NCBI GenBank assembly: GCA_014360015.1
Contig: JACIYJ010000001.1
Location: 62,001-126,000, forward strand
Origin: Candidatus Aminicenantota bacterium
GTDB taxonomy: Bacteria > Acidobacteriota > Aminicenantia > Aminicenantales > Saccharicenantaceae
Direction of reading: 5' to 3'
DNA: 64,000 nucleotides
Below, piece after piece: positions 36,837-44,408 of this stretch; the first letter of the stretch is position 1; each line of letters opens with the position of its first letter. Both the position numbers and the translations under genes were made by a program. The notes beneath the pieces are model-generated. The model had not been told where the DNA came from and did no database searches. It was given only the letters and a program-made list of their open reading frames with translations.

Positions 36837-37784
36837 ATGCTTAAATACCGGAATTATCTGGTCACCGGAGGAGCCGGATTCATCGGTTCTCATCTGGTAG
36901 AAAAACTGGTCAGCCTCGGGTGCCGGGTCAGGGTTCTGGATGATTTTTCTACAGGAAAAGAAGAAAACCTCAAACACCTGGCTGACCGGATCGAGGTCAT
37001 CAATGGAGATATCAGGGATAGAGACCTCTGTTTCAGAGCAGCTGAAGGGATGGAAGTTATCCTTCACCAAGCAGCTTTAGCTTCAGTGCCGAGGTCGGTG
37101 GCTGAGCCGGTGCTGGCTCATGAAATAAATGTCACCGGCACTCTGAATCTACTTCTGGCTGCCGGAAAGAGTAGAGTCAAAAGCTTTGTTTTTGCCTCGT
37201 CCTCAGCGGTCTATGGAGATGACCAGATTTTTCCAAAAAAAGAGGGTAGCGAAGGCAAGCCGCTTTCGCCCTATGCGGCCCAAAAATTTGCTTCCGAAAA
37301 ATACTGTCAGGTTTTTAGCGCGCTTTATGGCTTTAATGCTGTCTGTCTGCGCTATTTTAACGTCTTCGGTCCAAGACAGGACCCGCATTCTCAATATGCT
37401 GCGGTCATCCCAATTTTTATTACCAGAATGCTTCGGGGCCAACCGCCGATAATTTTTGGTGATGGTCAGCAATCGAGAGATTTTATTTATGTGGAAAATG
37501 TGGTCAGAGCCAATCTGCTGGCAGCTGAAGCGGTAGGCTTTCGTGGTGAAGTATTTAATATCGGTTCATCGGAGCGGGTGACGATTAGCGCTCTGGCTCA
37601 GGAAATAAGCTCTCATTTAAACCTTTCTATTAAGCCTATCTATGCTGAACCCCGGCCAGGAGATATCAAAGAATCATATGCTGATGTCAGCCGGGCTGAA
37701 AAAATACTTGGTTTTAAACCGGAGATTGACTTTCGTCAGGGGTTAAAGCTGACCATTGACTGGTATAAAGTCAGACTCGGATAA
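36837..37784 (+). CDS. NAD-dependent nucleotide-sugar epimerase/dehydratase (SDR family)
   Basis: The 315-residue extended short-chain dehydrogenase has an N-terminal Rossmann motif GGAGFIGSHL, the DDFSTG acidic binding site, HQAALASVPRS, FASSSAVYGD and the catalytic YAAQK. It then shows RYFNVFGPRQDP and the substrate-binding DFIYVENVV and AEPRPGDIKES. The pattern fits UDP-glucose/UDP-N-acetylglucosamine 4-epimerases (GalE/WbpP group). AAGGA precedes the ATG. It is the last gene of the sulfate-activation cluster and hints that the product could be a sulfated glycan; the precise sugar is unknown. Confidence 0.88.
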   Translation: MLKYRNYLVTGGAGFIGSHLVEKLVSLGCRVRVLDDFSTGKEENLKHLADRIEVINGDIRDRDLCFRAAEGMEVILHQAALASVPRSVAEPVLAHEINVTGTLNLLLAAGKSRVKSFVFASSSAVYGDDQIFPKKEGSEGKPLSPYAAQKFASEKYCQVFSALYGFNAVCLRYFNVFGPRQDPHSQYAAVIPIFITRMLRGQPPIIFGDGQQSRDFIYVENVVRANLLAAEAVGFRGEVFNIGSSERVTISALAQEISSHLNLSIKPIYAEPRPGDIKESYADVSRAEKILGFKPEIDFRQGLKLTIDWYKVRLG

Positions 37785-37791
37785 TTACCGG

Positions 37792-38778
37792 TCAACAGAT
37801 TCTCGGAAGTAATTCTGAAGTTAAAGGTTCAAGCAACCTCAAACCGCCGCTGGTGGTTCGGAGCAAAACTTCCCCCTTTTTGCCGATCTTATCCTGAACT
37901 TCGCCAATGATGGCTGCTGATTTACCCAGAGAATGTTTTTTAATCATTCTTAGAATTTTTTCTGCCTCAGCTCCAGGTGCCACCAACAAAGCCCGGCCTT
38001 CGCAGGCTAAGTATAGCGGGTCTATTCCCAGAATTTCTACCGCTCCCTGAAGTCTTGGCGACAGCGGAATTTTTTCTTCTTCCACCAGCAGGGGATAGGC
38101 GATTTTTTCAGCCAGCTCTGAAAGTACCGTGGCCAGTCCGCCCCGGGTGATGTCCCTCATCCAGAGAATTCCTTTTTTCCAGAATGGTAAAAGGAAAAGC
38201 AGTGGAGCACAGTCGCTTTTTACTCCAGAAAACATCCGGAAATCGTTCCTGGCCAGCATTATAGCCAGTCCGTGTTCACCCACAGACCCGGTAACTATTA
38301 ATTTATCCCCTGGCTTGATCCTGTCCGGTCTGGGCTTTCCAACCAGGCGACCGACGCCGGCGGTGTTGATAAAAATCTTATCACCCTGTCCCTGAGGAAC
38401 CACCTTAGTATCACCGGTAACGATTCGTACCGAATTTTCAACGGCTGTCTTTTTGATCGATTTAAGAATTTTTTCCAGAAGTTCAAACTCCAGTCCTTCT
38501 TCTATGATCAGGGCCAGGGAGAGATACTCAGGTCTGGCCCCAGAAACCACCAGGTCGTTAACTGTTCCGTTGACACAGAGAGTTCCTATGTCACCGCCGG
38601 GAAAAAAGATCGGGTCAACGGTGTAAGAATCGGTGGTAAAAGCCAGTCCGTTCGGAAGATGAGCCGCATCGTGCAGTTCATTCAGGATGGGGTTGCTGAA
38701 AGTCGGGATCAATTTTTCGGCGATAAAATCTCGCATCAACCGACCGCCGCTGCCCATTTCCAGGTTGACTTTTTTCAT
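37792..38778 (-). CDS. hypE: Hydrogenase maturation protein HypE
   Basis: The 328-residue protein dehydrates the thiocarboxamide on its C-terminal Cys to make the cyanide ligands of NiFe hydrogenase. It has the N-terminal GSGGRLM, the FTTDSYTVDPIFFPGGDIG segment, VNDLVVSGARP, VTGDTKVVPQG, GDKLIVTGSVGEHG and DITRGGLATVLSE of the PurM-like fold. It ends in PRIC, the conserved carboxy-terminal cysteine motif, which separates it from SelD and ThiL. It overlaps hypD by 4 nt (ATGA). It is convergent with the epimerase gene, 7 nt away. Confidence 0.96.
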   Translation of the reverse strand: MKKVNLEMGSGGRLMRDFIAEKLIPTFSNPILNELHDAAHLPNGLAFTTDSYTVDPIFFPGGDIGTLCVNGTVNDLVVSGARPEYLSLALIIEEGLEFELLEKILKSIKKTAVENSVRIVTGDTKVVPQGQGDKIFINTAGVGRLVGKPRPDRIKPGDKLIVTGSVGEHGLAIMLARNDFRMFSGVKSDCAPLLFLLPFWKKGILWMRDITRGGLATVLSELAEKIAYPLLVEEEKIPLSPRLQGAVEILGIDPLYLACEGRALLVAPGAEAEKILRMIKKHSLGKSAAIIGEVQDKIGKKGEVLLRTTSGGLRLLEPLTSELLPRIC

Positions 38779-39914
38779 CGTTCCTTAACTCCAGATGAAT
38801 ACTTGTATTCTATCAGACAGGCCCCTTCATAAGAAACCATGCACGGTCCTTTGGGATTTTCCGGATTACAGACTCGACCAAAAAGCGGACATTCTTCAGG
38901 CTTAATTAAACCCTTGAGCACATCTCCACAGCGACAGGTAGATTTGGTGATTCTTTCAGGCAGAAGTTTTAAACCGAATCGGTGAATAGCGTCGAAATTA
39001 GCATAAACCGGCTTAAGTTTTAGCCCGCTTTCTGGTATGACTCCCAGTCCGCGCCAGACGGCATCGAATTTTTCCAGCATTTCTTCCATCAGAGCCAGGG
39101 CCTGCGGATTGCCTTCAGGTCGGACCACTCTTTTATACTCATTAGCCACTTCTGGTTGTTTCTTTCTTATTTGTTTGGCCACAGATAATATCCCCAGCAA
39201 TATGTCAGCTGGCTCGAAACCGGCAATAGCTCCTGGAAGTCCATATTTTTCAGCGACAAAGCTATAAGCCCTTTCTCCGATGATGGTGCTGACATGGCCA
39301 GGATAGATGAAACCGGCTATGGCAATTTCCTTAGAATTGATGATGGCTTCAAGAGCCGGCGGAATCAGCCATAAAGCTGAGAATAAAGAATAATTTTTCA
39401 AGCCTTCCTGATGAGCCTTTTTCACGGTGTAGACAATGGCCGGAATCGTGGTTTCAAATCCGGCTCCAAAAAAAATTACCTGTTTCTCTGGATTTTTTCT
39501 GGCCAGGTCCAGAGCTTCTTCCGGTGAGTAAACAATCTTTATCCTTGAGCCTTCTACTGGCACCACTGTCTGGAGGGCTCCTTTTCTGGTCGGAACTCGG
39601 GTCATATCACCAAAGGTACATACCAGAATGTTTTTTTGAGAAGTTATCAGGTCAATAATGGCTTCATGATAATAATCAGGGGTAATACAGACAGGGCAGC
39701 CAGGGCCAGAAATCATCTCTACCCCGGCTTCTTCAAGCAACGGCTTGAGCCCGAACCGATGGAGGGTCATGGTGTGAGTGCCGCAAACCTCCATGATTTT
39801 AACCGGCGAGCCTATCTTTTTAATTTCCGAAGCGATAGCTCCAAGAAGTCTTTCGACTGTCGTCCTTGAGCGCCAGTCGGCAAAGGGTGATTTTTCAGAA
39901 GTTCGGTTGGTCAT
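38775..39914 (-). CDS. hypD: Hydrogenase maturation protein HypD
   Basis: The 379-residue iron-sulfur scaffold works with HypC and HypE to build the Fe(CN)2CO unit. The conserved cysteine motifs EVCGTHTMTLHRFGL and GPGCPVCITP are present, as are FGDMTRVP, VFFGAGFETT-like VIFFGAGFETTIPA, FIYPGHVS and the C-terminal cluster-binding CRCGDVLKGL, CPLFGRVCNPENPKGPCMVS. The gene starts 3 nt after the hypC stop with no ribosome site of its own, so it depends on coupling. The cassette is hypC-hypD-hypE; hypA, hypB, hypF and hydrogenase subunits are not in the window. Confidence 0.97.
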   Translation of the reverse strand: MTNRTSEKSPFADWRSRTTVERLLGAIASEIKKIGSPVKIMEVCGTHTMTLHRFGLKPLLEEAGVEMISGPGCPVCITPDYYHEAIIDLITSQKNILVCTFGDMTRVPTRKGALQTVVPVEGSRIKIVYSPEEALDLARKNPEKQVIFFGAGFETTIPAIVYTVKKAHQEGLKNYSLFSALWLIPPALEAIINSKEIAIAGFIYPGHVSTIIGERAYSFVAEKYGLPGAIAGFEPADILLGILSVAKQIRKKQPEVANEYKRVVRPEGNPQALALMEEMLEKFDAVWRGLGVIPESGLKLKPVYANFDAIHRFGLKLLPERITKSTCRCGDVLKGLIKPEECPLFGRVCNPENPKGPCMVSYEGACLIEYKYSSGVKER

Positions 39915-39917
39915 AAT

Positions 39918-40148
39918 TTATTCGGATGGGGAGAGTTTTTCCAGTTCCCTGAAGAGTTTCAGAGTTCTTCTGGCTTCTTTCTGGTCAAGCTTAGAAATGG
40001 CAAAACCAGCATGAACGATTACCCAGTCCCCGACTTTGATGTCCTGAAGAAGAGAAAAATTGGCCAGGATGGTGCTTCCAAGGTAATCGACCTTACCGGT
40101 TCCGTCGCCTTCCAGACTGACCACTTTACCAGGAACAGCCAGACACAT
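39918..40148 (-). CDS. hypC: Hydrogenase maturation chaperone HypC
   Basis: The 76-residue chaperone starts MCLAVPGKV; Cys2 carries the iron complex to the hydrogenase large subunit. It also has VKVGDWVIVHAGFAISKLD-like IKVGDWVIVHAGFA, which is the OB-fold signature. The start is set at ATG 40148 because Cys2 must follow the initiator Met, and a GGAGG site lies 5 nt upstream; an in-frame ATG 14 codons earlier is rejected. Its own promoter is predicted, divergent from uppS. Confidence 0.96.
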   Translation of the reverse strand: MCLAVPGKVVSLEGDGTGKVDYLGSTILANFSLLQDIKVGDWVIVHAGFAISKLDQKEARRTLKLFRELEKLSPSE

Positions 40149-40166
40149 TCTTGCCTCCGAGAATTT

Positions 40167-40195
40167 AGAATACCAGAACGGGCTATTCATGTCTA
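40167..40195 (-). promoter_or_regulatory. Promoter of hypC-hypD-hypE
   Basis: On the minus strand TAGACA (40190-40195), 17-bp spacer, TATTCT (40167-40172). Predicted start near 40160 leaves a 12-nt leader with GGAGG. Its -35 box lies 19 bp from the -35 box of the divergent uppS promoter. Confidence 0.45.
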
Positions 40196-40214
40196 TAAGC
40201 TAAACTGCGGTCTT

Positions 40215-40243
40215 TTGACAATTTTCCTTAGGCTACTTATAAT
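40215..40243 (+). promoter_or_regulatory. Consensus sigma-70-type promoter of uppS, predicted leaderless
   Basis: Perfect TTGACA (40215-40220), 17-bp spacer, perfect TATAAT (40238-40243). The usual start 7 nt after the -10 box is 40250, one base before the ATG at 40251. No ribosome site precedes that ATG. Confidence 0.85.
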
Positions 40244-40250
40244 GTTTTTC

Positions 40251-41078
40251 ATGTTTGATACTCTTGAAGGATACATCCAGCCTGGAAGCGTAGAAGAAGC
40301 TCTGGTCAGGCAGATAGATTTTTCTCGTCTACCCGCGCACATAGCTATCATCATGGACGGTAACGGCCGTTGGGCCAGGAAAAGGAATTTGCCCCGAACT
40401 GAAGGTCATAAGGCTGGCAGCGAGTCGGTGAAAGAAGTGGTTGAGGCCTGCGCTCGCCTGGGCATTAAATATTTGACCCTATATGCTTTTTCCCGGGAAA
40501 ACTGGAAAAGACCGAAAGAAGAAGTCAACACCCTCTGGAATCTTCTTAAAGATTATCTGGCTGATGAGAATAAAATTCTGGTGGAGAACGATTTAAGGCT
40601 TAAGGTGATCGGAGAAAGAAAGGGCATTCCGTATTTTGTCCGGCGGGAATTAGCCCGGGTCGAAAGGTTGACCCGGAATAACCGTCGAATGACTGTTGTC
40701 CTGGCTCTTAATTATGGCGGTCGCCAGGAAATCATTGAGGCGGTCAGGAAGTTGTTAAAAAGAAAGGTTCGACCTGAAGACCTAAACGAGGAAACTTTCT
40801 CCAAGTATCTCGATACTGCCGACCTACCTGACCCTGACCTTCTGATCAGGACCAGCGGAGAAATGCGTCTTTCTAACTTCCTCCTGTGGCAGTGTGCTTA
40901 TACTGAATTGTGGATTACTCCGGTTCTCTGGCCTGATTTTCGGAGAAAAGACCTTTTCCAGGCAATAATTGAATACCAGAAAAGAGAGAGAAGGTTTGGC
41001 GGCCTTAATCATCTGACAGGAGAAGATAATAAAAACCAAGATAATAAAAACCAAAATGAGTCTACTTCAAAGAACTAA
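40251..41078 (+). CDS. uppS: Isoprenyl transferase (undecaprenyl diphosphate synthase)
   Basis: The 275-residue cis-prenyltransferase makes the C55 lipid carrier for peptidoglycan. It has HIAIIMDGNGRWA with the catalytic Asp, RTEGHKAGSE, LTLYAFSRENWKRP, ALNYGGRQEI and DLLIRTSGEMRLSNFLLWQ. The start is ATG 40251, about 32 residues before the conserved block; there are no in-frame ATG, GTG or TTG codons between it and the block. An ATG at 40242 lies in the -10 box and a longer frame from 40011 overlaps hypC, so both are rejected. The C-terminus holds a DNKNQ tandem duplication. It is the first gene of uppS-cdsA-dxr-rseP-ispG-larE. Confidence 0.95.
   Translation: MFDTLEGYIQPGSVEEALVRQIDFSRLPAHIAIIMDGNGRWARKRNLPRTEGHKAGSESVKEVVEACARLGIKYLTLYAFSRENWKRPKEEVNTLWNLLKDYLADENKILVENDLRLKVIGERKGIPYFVRRELARVERLTRNNRRMTVVLALNYGGRQEIIEAVRKLLKRKVRPEDLNEETFSKYLDTADLPDPDLLIRTSGEMRLSNFLLWQCAYTELWITPVLWPDFRRKDLFQAIIEYQKRERRFGGLNHLTGEDNKNQDNKNQNESTSKN
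41026..41055 (+). repeat. 15-nt tandem duplication just before the cdsA start
   Basis: Two copies of ATAATAAAAACCAA(G/A), at 41026-41040 and 41041-41055, differ only in the last base. They encode the repeated DNKNQ of the UppS tail and abut the cdsA ATG. The A-rich stretch may serve as a translation enhancer where no Shine-Dalgarno is present. Confidence 0.8.
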
Positions 41079-41865
41079 AACCGCATTCATTTTGATTGCT
41101 GTTCTGTTTGTCATTATCCAGTTTGCTCCGGTCTGGGTTTTCTTCCTGGTCCTTCAGCTGGTAATTATCGGCGGACTGCTGGAATTTTACAGTCTGAGCA
41201 ACCGGCGGAAATTTTATCCCCAAAAATGGCTGGGTTGCCTTTTTGCCCTAATTATCGGAGCAACTTTTTATTTTGACCAGTTTCCTTTTCTCTTAGGCTT
41301 TACGCTGATCACCATCATTACGTTTATTTATTATGTCGTAGATACTAACAGCTTAGAGAAGCTGGCTCTGTTTCCCGGTTCTTTCAGCATGACTGTGGCT
41401 GGCGTTGTTTATGTCAGCTTAACCATGAACTTCCTTTACTGGATTAGACGCGATTTTGGAGTTCTTTGGTTGTACCTTCTTTTTACCGTGATTTTTCTTG
41501 GAGATACCGGAGCTTTTCTGGTTGGCAAGACCATTGGAAAAAGAAAAATGACCCCCATTGCCAGCCCCAACAAGACCTGGGAGGGAGCTGTCGGCGGAAT
41601 AATTTGGGCAGCTCTGGGAGGCTGGCTGGCCCGGACGATTTTACTACCGCGGTTTCCCTTGCTGGAAACGATGGCTTTGAGCGCTCTGGTTCATGCTGCA
41701 GCTCAAGTGGCCGACCCTTTAGAATCTCTTTTCAAGAGAGCAGCCGGGGTTAAAGACTCTTCCAACCTGGTTCCTGGTCATGGTGGAATTCTTGACCGGA
41801 TTGATAGTTTTACCTTAGCTTCGCCGGTCTTTTATTATCTGATGAAACTTCTTATCATGAAATAA
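41056..41865 (+). CDS. cdsA: Phosphatidate cytidylyltransferase
   Basis: The 269-residue integral membrane enzyme forms CDP-diacylglycerol from phosphatidate and CTP. It has about seven or eight hydrophobic segments, and the family signature near the C-terminus: SPNKTWEGAVGG and DPLESLFKRAAGVKDSSNLVPGHGGILDRID (read in two parts). It overlaps the uppS end by 23 nt and has no ribosome site, so translation is coupled. Confidence 0.95.
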   Translation: MSLLQRTKTAFILIAVLFVIIQFAPVWVFFLVLQLVIIGGLLEFYSLSNRRKFYPQKWLGCLFALIIGATFYFDQFPFLLGFTLITIITFIYYVVDTNSLEKLALFPGSFSMTVAGVVYVSLTMNFLYWIRRDFGVLWLYLLFTVIFLGDTGAFLVGKTIGKRKMTPIASPNKTWEGAVGGIIWAALGGWLARTILLPRFPLLETMALSALVHAAAQVADPLESLFKRAAGVKDSSNLVPGHGGILDRIDSFTLASPVFYYLMKLLIMK

Positions 41866-41884
41866 ATTCAAGCTATGCAAAAAG

Positions 41885-43063
41885 ATGAAAAAGTCAAAGA
41901 AAAGAATAGTTATTCTTGGTAGCACCGGCTCTATCGGTCAGAATACTCTGGAAATTGTGCGCCTTTTTCCAGATAAGTTTGAGGTGGTCGGATTGAGTGC
42001 TGGAAAGAACACTGGGCTTCTGGCTGAGCAAATAGAAGAATTCCAGCCAGTTCTGGTGGCTGTGGAGACTGAGGCTGATGCTCAGAAGCTTAGAAAGCGG
42101 TTTTCAAAAAGTCCAGTTAAAGTTTTATCTGGAGAAACCGGCCTCAGAGAAGTGGCTTCATTGAGCCGGGCTGACCTCGTGGTTTCAGCCATAACCGGAA
42201 TTGCTGGTCTTAGACCTACTCTGGCCGCTCTGGAGAAAGGCAAAGATGTGGCTCTGGCCAACAAAGAGTCAATGGTCGTGGCCGGAGATTTTCTCAGAAA
42301 GATTGCTGCCAGAACCGGAGCCAGAATTATCCCGGTGGACAGCGAACATTCTGGAGTTTTTCAATGCCTTAACGGACAGAAGAAGAAATTCCTGAGAAGA
42401 GTTTATTTGACTGCTTCCGGTGGCCCGTTTCTCAAGGTTCCGATCAAAGATTTGCCCAACAAAAGCTGCGGAGAAGCTCTCCAGCATCCTCGCTGGAAAA
42501 TGGGTAAGAAAGTGTCCATCGATTCGGCTACCCTGATGAACAAAGGTCTGGAACTTATTGAGGCCAGGTGGCTTTTCGATTTGAAGCCAGACCAGCTGGA
42601 TGTCCTGATCCATCCCCAGAGCATTGTCCATGCCCTGGTTGAGTTTAAGGATGGCTCAGTCCTGGCCCAGTTGAGCCAGACCGACATGAAGATTCCGATT
42701 CTATATGCCCTGACTTATCCTGACAGATTGGAGTCTCCATTACCGTCGCTGGACTTGACTGCGGTGAAAAACCTGGAGTTCTATCCGGTGGAAAAAGAAA
42801 GATATCCGTTGTTTGCCCTGGCCAGAAGAGCTTTGGAAACCGGGTTGAGTTTTCCGGTGGTGCTGAATGCGGCCAATGAAGTAGCCGTGGAGGCTTTTCT
42901 GGAAGAAAAAATTAGCTTCGGCCAGATTTATTCGGTAGTTGACTACTGTCTTCAAAGTCATCGGGCTGTCAGCATAAATTCACTGGAAGATATTTTTGTT
43001 ATTGATCAGGAAACGAGAAACAAAGCTCGTCAATACCTCAGATTGAAGGGAAAACAGAAATGA
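41885..43063 (+). CDS. dxr: 1-deoxy-D-xylulose 5-phosphate reductoisomerase
   Basis: The 392-residue enzyme catalyses the first committed step of the MEP isoprenoid pathway with NADPH. N-terminal motif GSTGSIGQNTLEIV, LANKESMVVAG, the metal- and substrate-binding PVDSEHSGVFQCL, TASGGPF, HPRWKMGKKVSIDSATLMNKGLE (read in parts) and HPQSIVHALVEF are all present. It is placed directly with uppS, cdsA, rseP and ispG. It overlaps rseP by 4 nt (ATGA). Confidence 0.97.
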   Translation: MKKSKKRIVILGSTGSIGQNTLEIVRLFPDKFEVVGLSAGKNTGLLAEQIEEFQPVLVAVETEADAQKLRKRFSKSPVKVLSGETGLREVASLSRADLVVSAITGIAGLRPTLAALEKGKDVALANKESMVVAGDFLRKIAARTGARIIPVDSEHSGVFQCLNGQKKKFLRRVYLTASGGPFLKVPIKDLPNKSCGEALQHPRWKMGKKVSIDSATLMNKGLELIEARWLFDLKPDQLDVLIHPQSIVHALVEFKDGSVLAQLSQTDMKIPILYALTYPDRLESPLPSLDLTAVKNLEFYPVEKERYPLFALARRALETGLSFPVVLNAANEVAVEAFLEEKISFGQIYSVVDYCLQSHRAVSINSLEDIFVIDQETRNKARQYLRLKGKQK

Positions 43064-44388
43064 CCATTTTAGGAACCATCGTTGCCTTTTTGATTGTCTT
43101 TGGAATTCTGGTGTTCATCCATGAGTTTGGCCATTTCTTTGTGGCTAAACTGGTTGGAGTGAGAGTTGAAGTTTTTTCTTTTGGCTATGGGAAAAGGCTG
43201 ATTGGCTTTAAAAAAGGAGGGACCGACTATCGCCTTAGCCTGATCCCAATGGGCGGCTATGTCAAGCTGCTGGGCGAAGGGATGTTCGATAAAGACCGGG
43301 AAATCGCACCTGATGACTTTATGGCTAAAACTCGCTGGGAAAGATTCCTGATCATGGTCATGGGGTCGGTGATGAACATCATCTTGGCCATAGTGTTGGT
43401 AGCCATTCTCAATATGGCCGGGGTAACCGTACCGGAGTATCAGAATCAAACTCCGGTCATCGGCTGGATCGACCCTGGTTCACCGGCCGAGAAAGTCGGG
43501 TTGATGGTTGATGACCAAATCCTGAAGATAAACGGCCGGCCGGTTAAAACCTGGCATGAGGTAGAGATTGCTGTTGGCTCCAGGCCTGACCGATTAATTA
43601 CTGTGGAAATCAAAAGGGGAGAAGAAATTCTTCAGATTCCTCTTAAGACAGATAAGGTCACTAAGTATGAAATGGGCTATGCCGGTTTTCGGGCTAAAAT
43701 TCTGACTCAGATCATGATGATCAATCCGGGTTCACCTGCGGAAAAGGCTGGACTCAAGCCAGGAGATGTGATTTTGGCAGTCAATGGCCAGCCGGTGTTC
43801 TTTTACAACTTTGTCAAAAAAATAGAAGAAAATCCAGAAAAACCTTTAGTGCTGACGGTCGACCGCCAAGGGCAGCAGCTGGAAGTTACGGTTATTCCCA
43901 GAAAAGAAGGAAATGTTGGTAAAATCGGCATACTTCAGGGACCAAAATCGATCACTAAGAAATACTCCTTCTTCCCTGCTTTTGCCCAGAGTTTCAGAGA
44001 AAATGCCAGAAATACTTTCCTGGTGATTAATTTTCTGAAAGACCTGGTTACAGGACAGGCTTCTACTAAGCAGCTGGGCGGTCCCATCGAAATAGCCAGC
44101 TTTTCCTATGCAGCTATGAAAATGGGCCTGCTGGCCATGATCAGCTGGATTGCCATCATCAGCCTTCAGCTGGGGATACTGAACCTTCTGCCCATTCCGG
44201 TGTTTGACGGCGGACAGATTTTTGTTTTGATGATTGAAGGAATAATCCGGCGGGACTTGAGCCCGAAGATGCGCGAGATCTGGATGCAGATTGGCTTTGT
44301 CATTTTTGTCTTTATCATTGTCTTTGTCATCCTGAACGACATTGTTAAAAGATTACCCAGCGGTTGGAAAAGCCTGATTCCGTTTTAA
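43060..44388 (+). CDS. rseP: RIP metalloprotease RseP (site-2 protease)
   Basis: The 442-residue inner-membrane zinc protease cleaves transmembrane segments such as anti-sigma factors. The zinc site HEFGH (His21, Glu22, His25) is in the first helix. Two PDZ domains (about 120-200 and 205-295) follow, as in Gram-negative RseP. The C-terminal ligand region reads NLLPIPVFDGGQ, where Phe replaces the usual Leu of LDGG; this substitution is tolerated in the family. Position between dxr and ispG is a widespread arrangement. Confidence 0.95.
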   Translation: MTILGTIVAFLIVFGILVFIHEFGHFFVAKLVGVRVEVFSFGYGKRLIGFKKGGTDYRLSLIPMGGYVKLLGEGMFDKDREIAPDDFMAKTRWERFLIMVMGSVMNIILAIVLVAILNMAGVTVPEYQNQTPVIGWIDPGSPAEKVGLMVDDQILKINGRPVKTWHEVEIAVGSRPDRLITVEIKRGEEILQIPLKTDKVTKYEMGYAGFRAKILTQIMMINPGSPAEKAGLKPGDVILAVNGQPVFFYNFVKKIEENPEKPLVLTVDRQGQQLEVTVIPRKEGNVGKIGILQGPKSITKKYSFFPAFAQSFRENARNTFLVINFLKDLVTGQASTKQLGGPIEIASFSYAAMKMGLLAMISWIAIISLQLGILNLLPIPVFDGGQIFVLMIEGIIRRDLSPKMREIWMQIGFVIFVFIIVFVILNDIVKRLPSGWKSLIPF

Positions 44389-44408
44389 GCTAAGAAAAAT
44401 GGGAAAAA

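Noticed and set aside
36543..37070. Long open frame on the minus strand opposite cysC and the epimerase gene (175 codons)
   Set aside because: It lies opposite two well-supported genes and its translation has no recognisable domain; it is a shadow frame.
37792..38778. SelD or ThiL instead of HypE
   Set aside because: PRIC carboxy-terminus and hypC-hypD linkage identify HypE; no selenocysteine features are present.
40011..40250. N-terminal extension of the uppS frame back to 40011
   Set aside because: It would overlap hypC completely and contain both promoters; the family's N-terminus begins after 40251.
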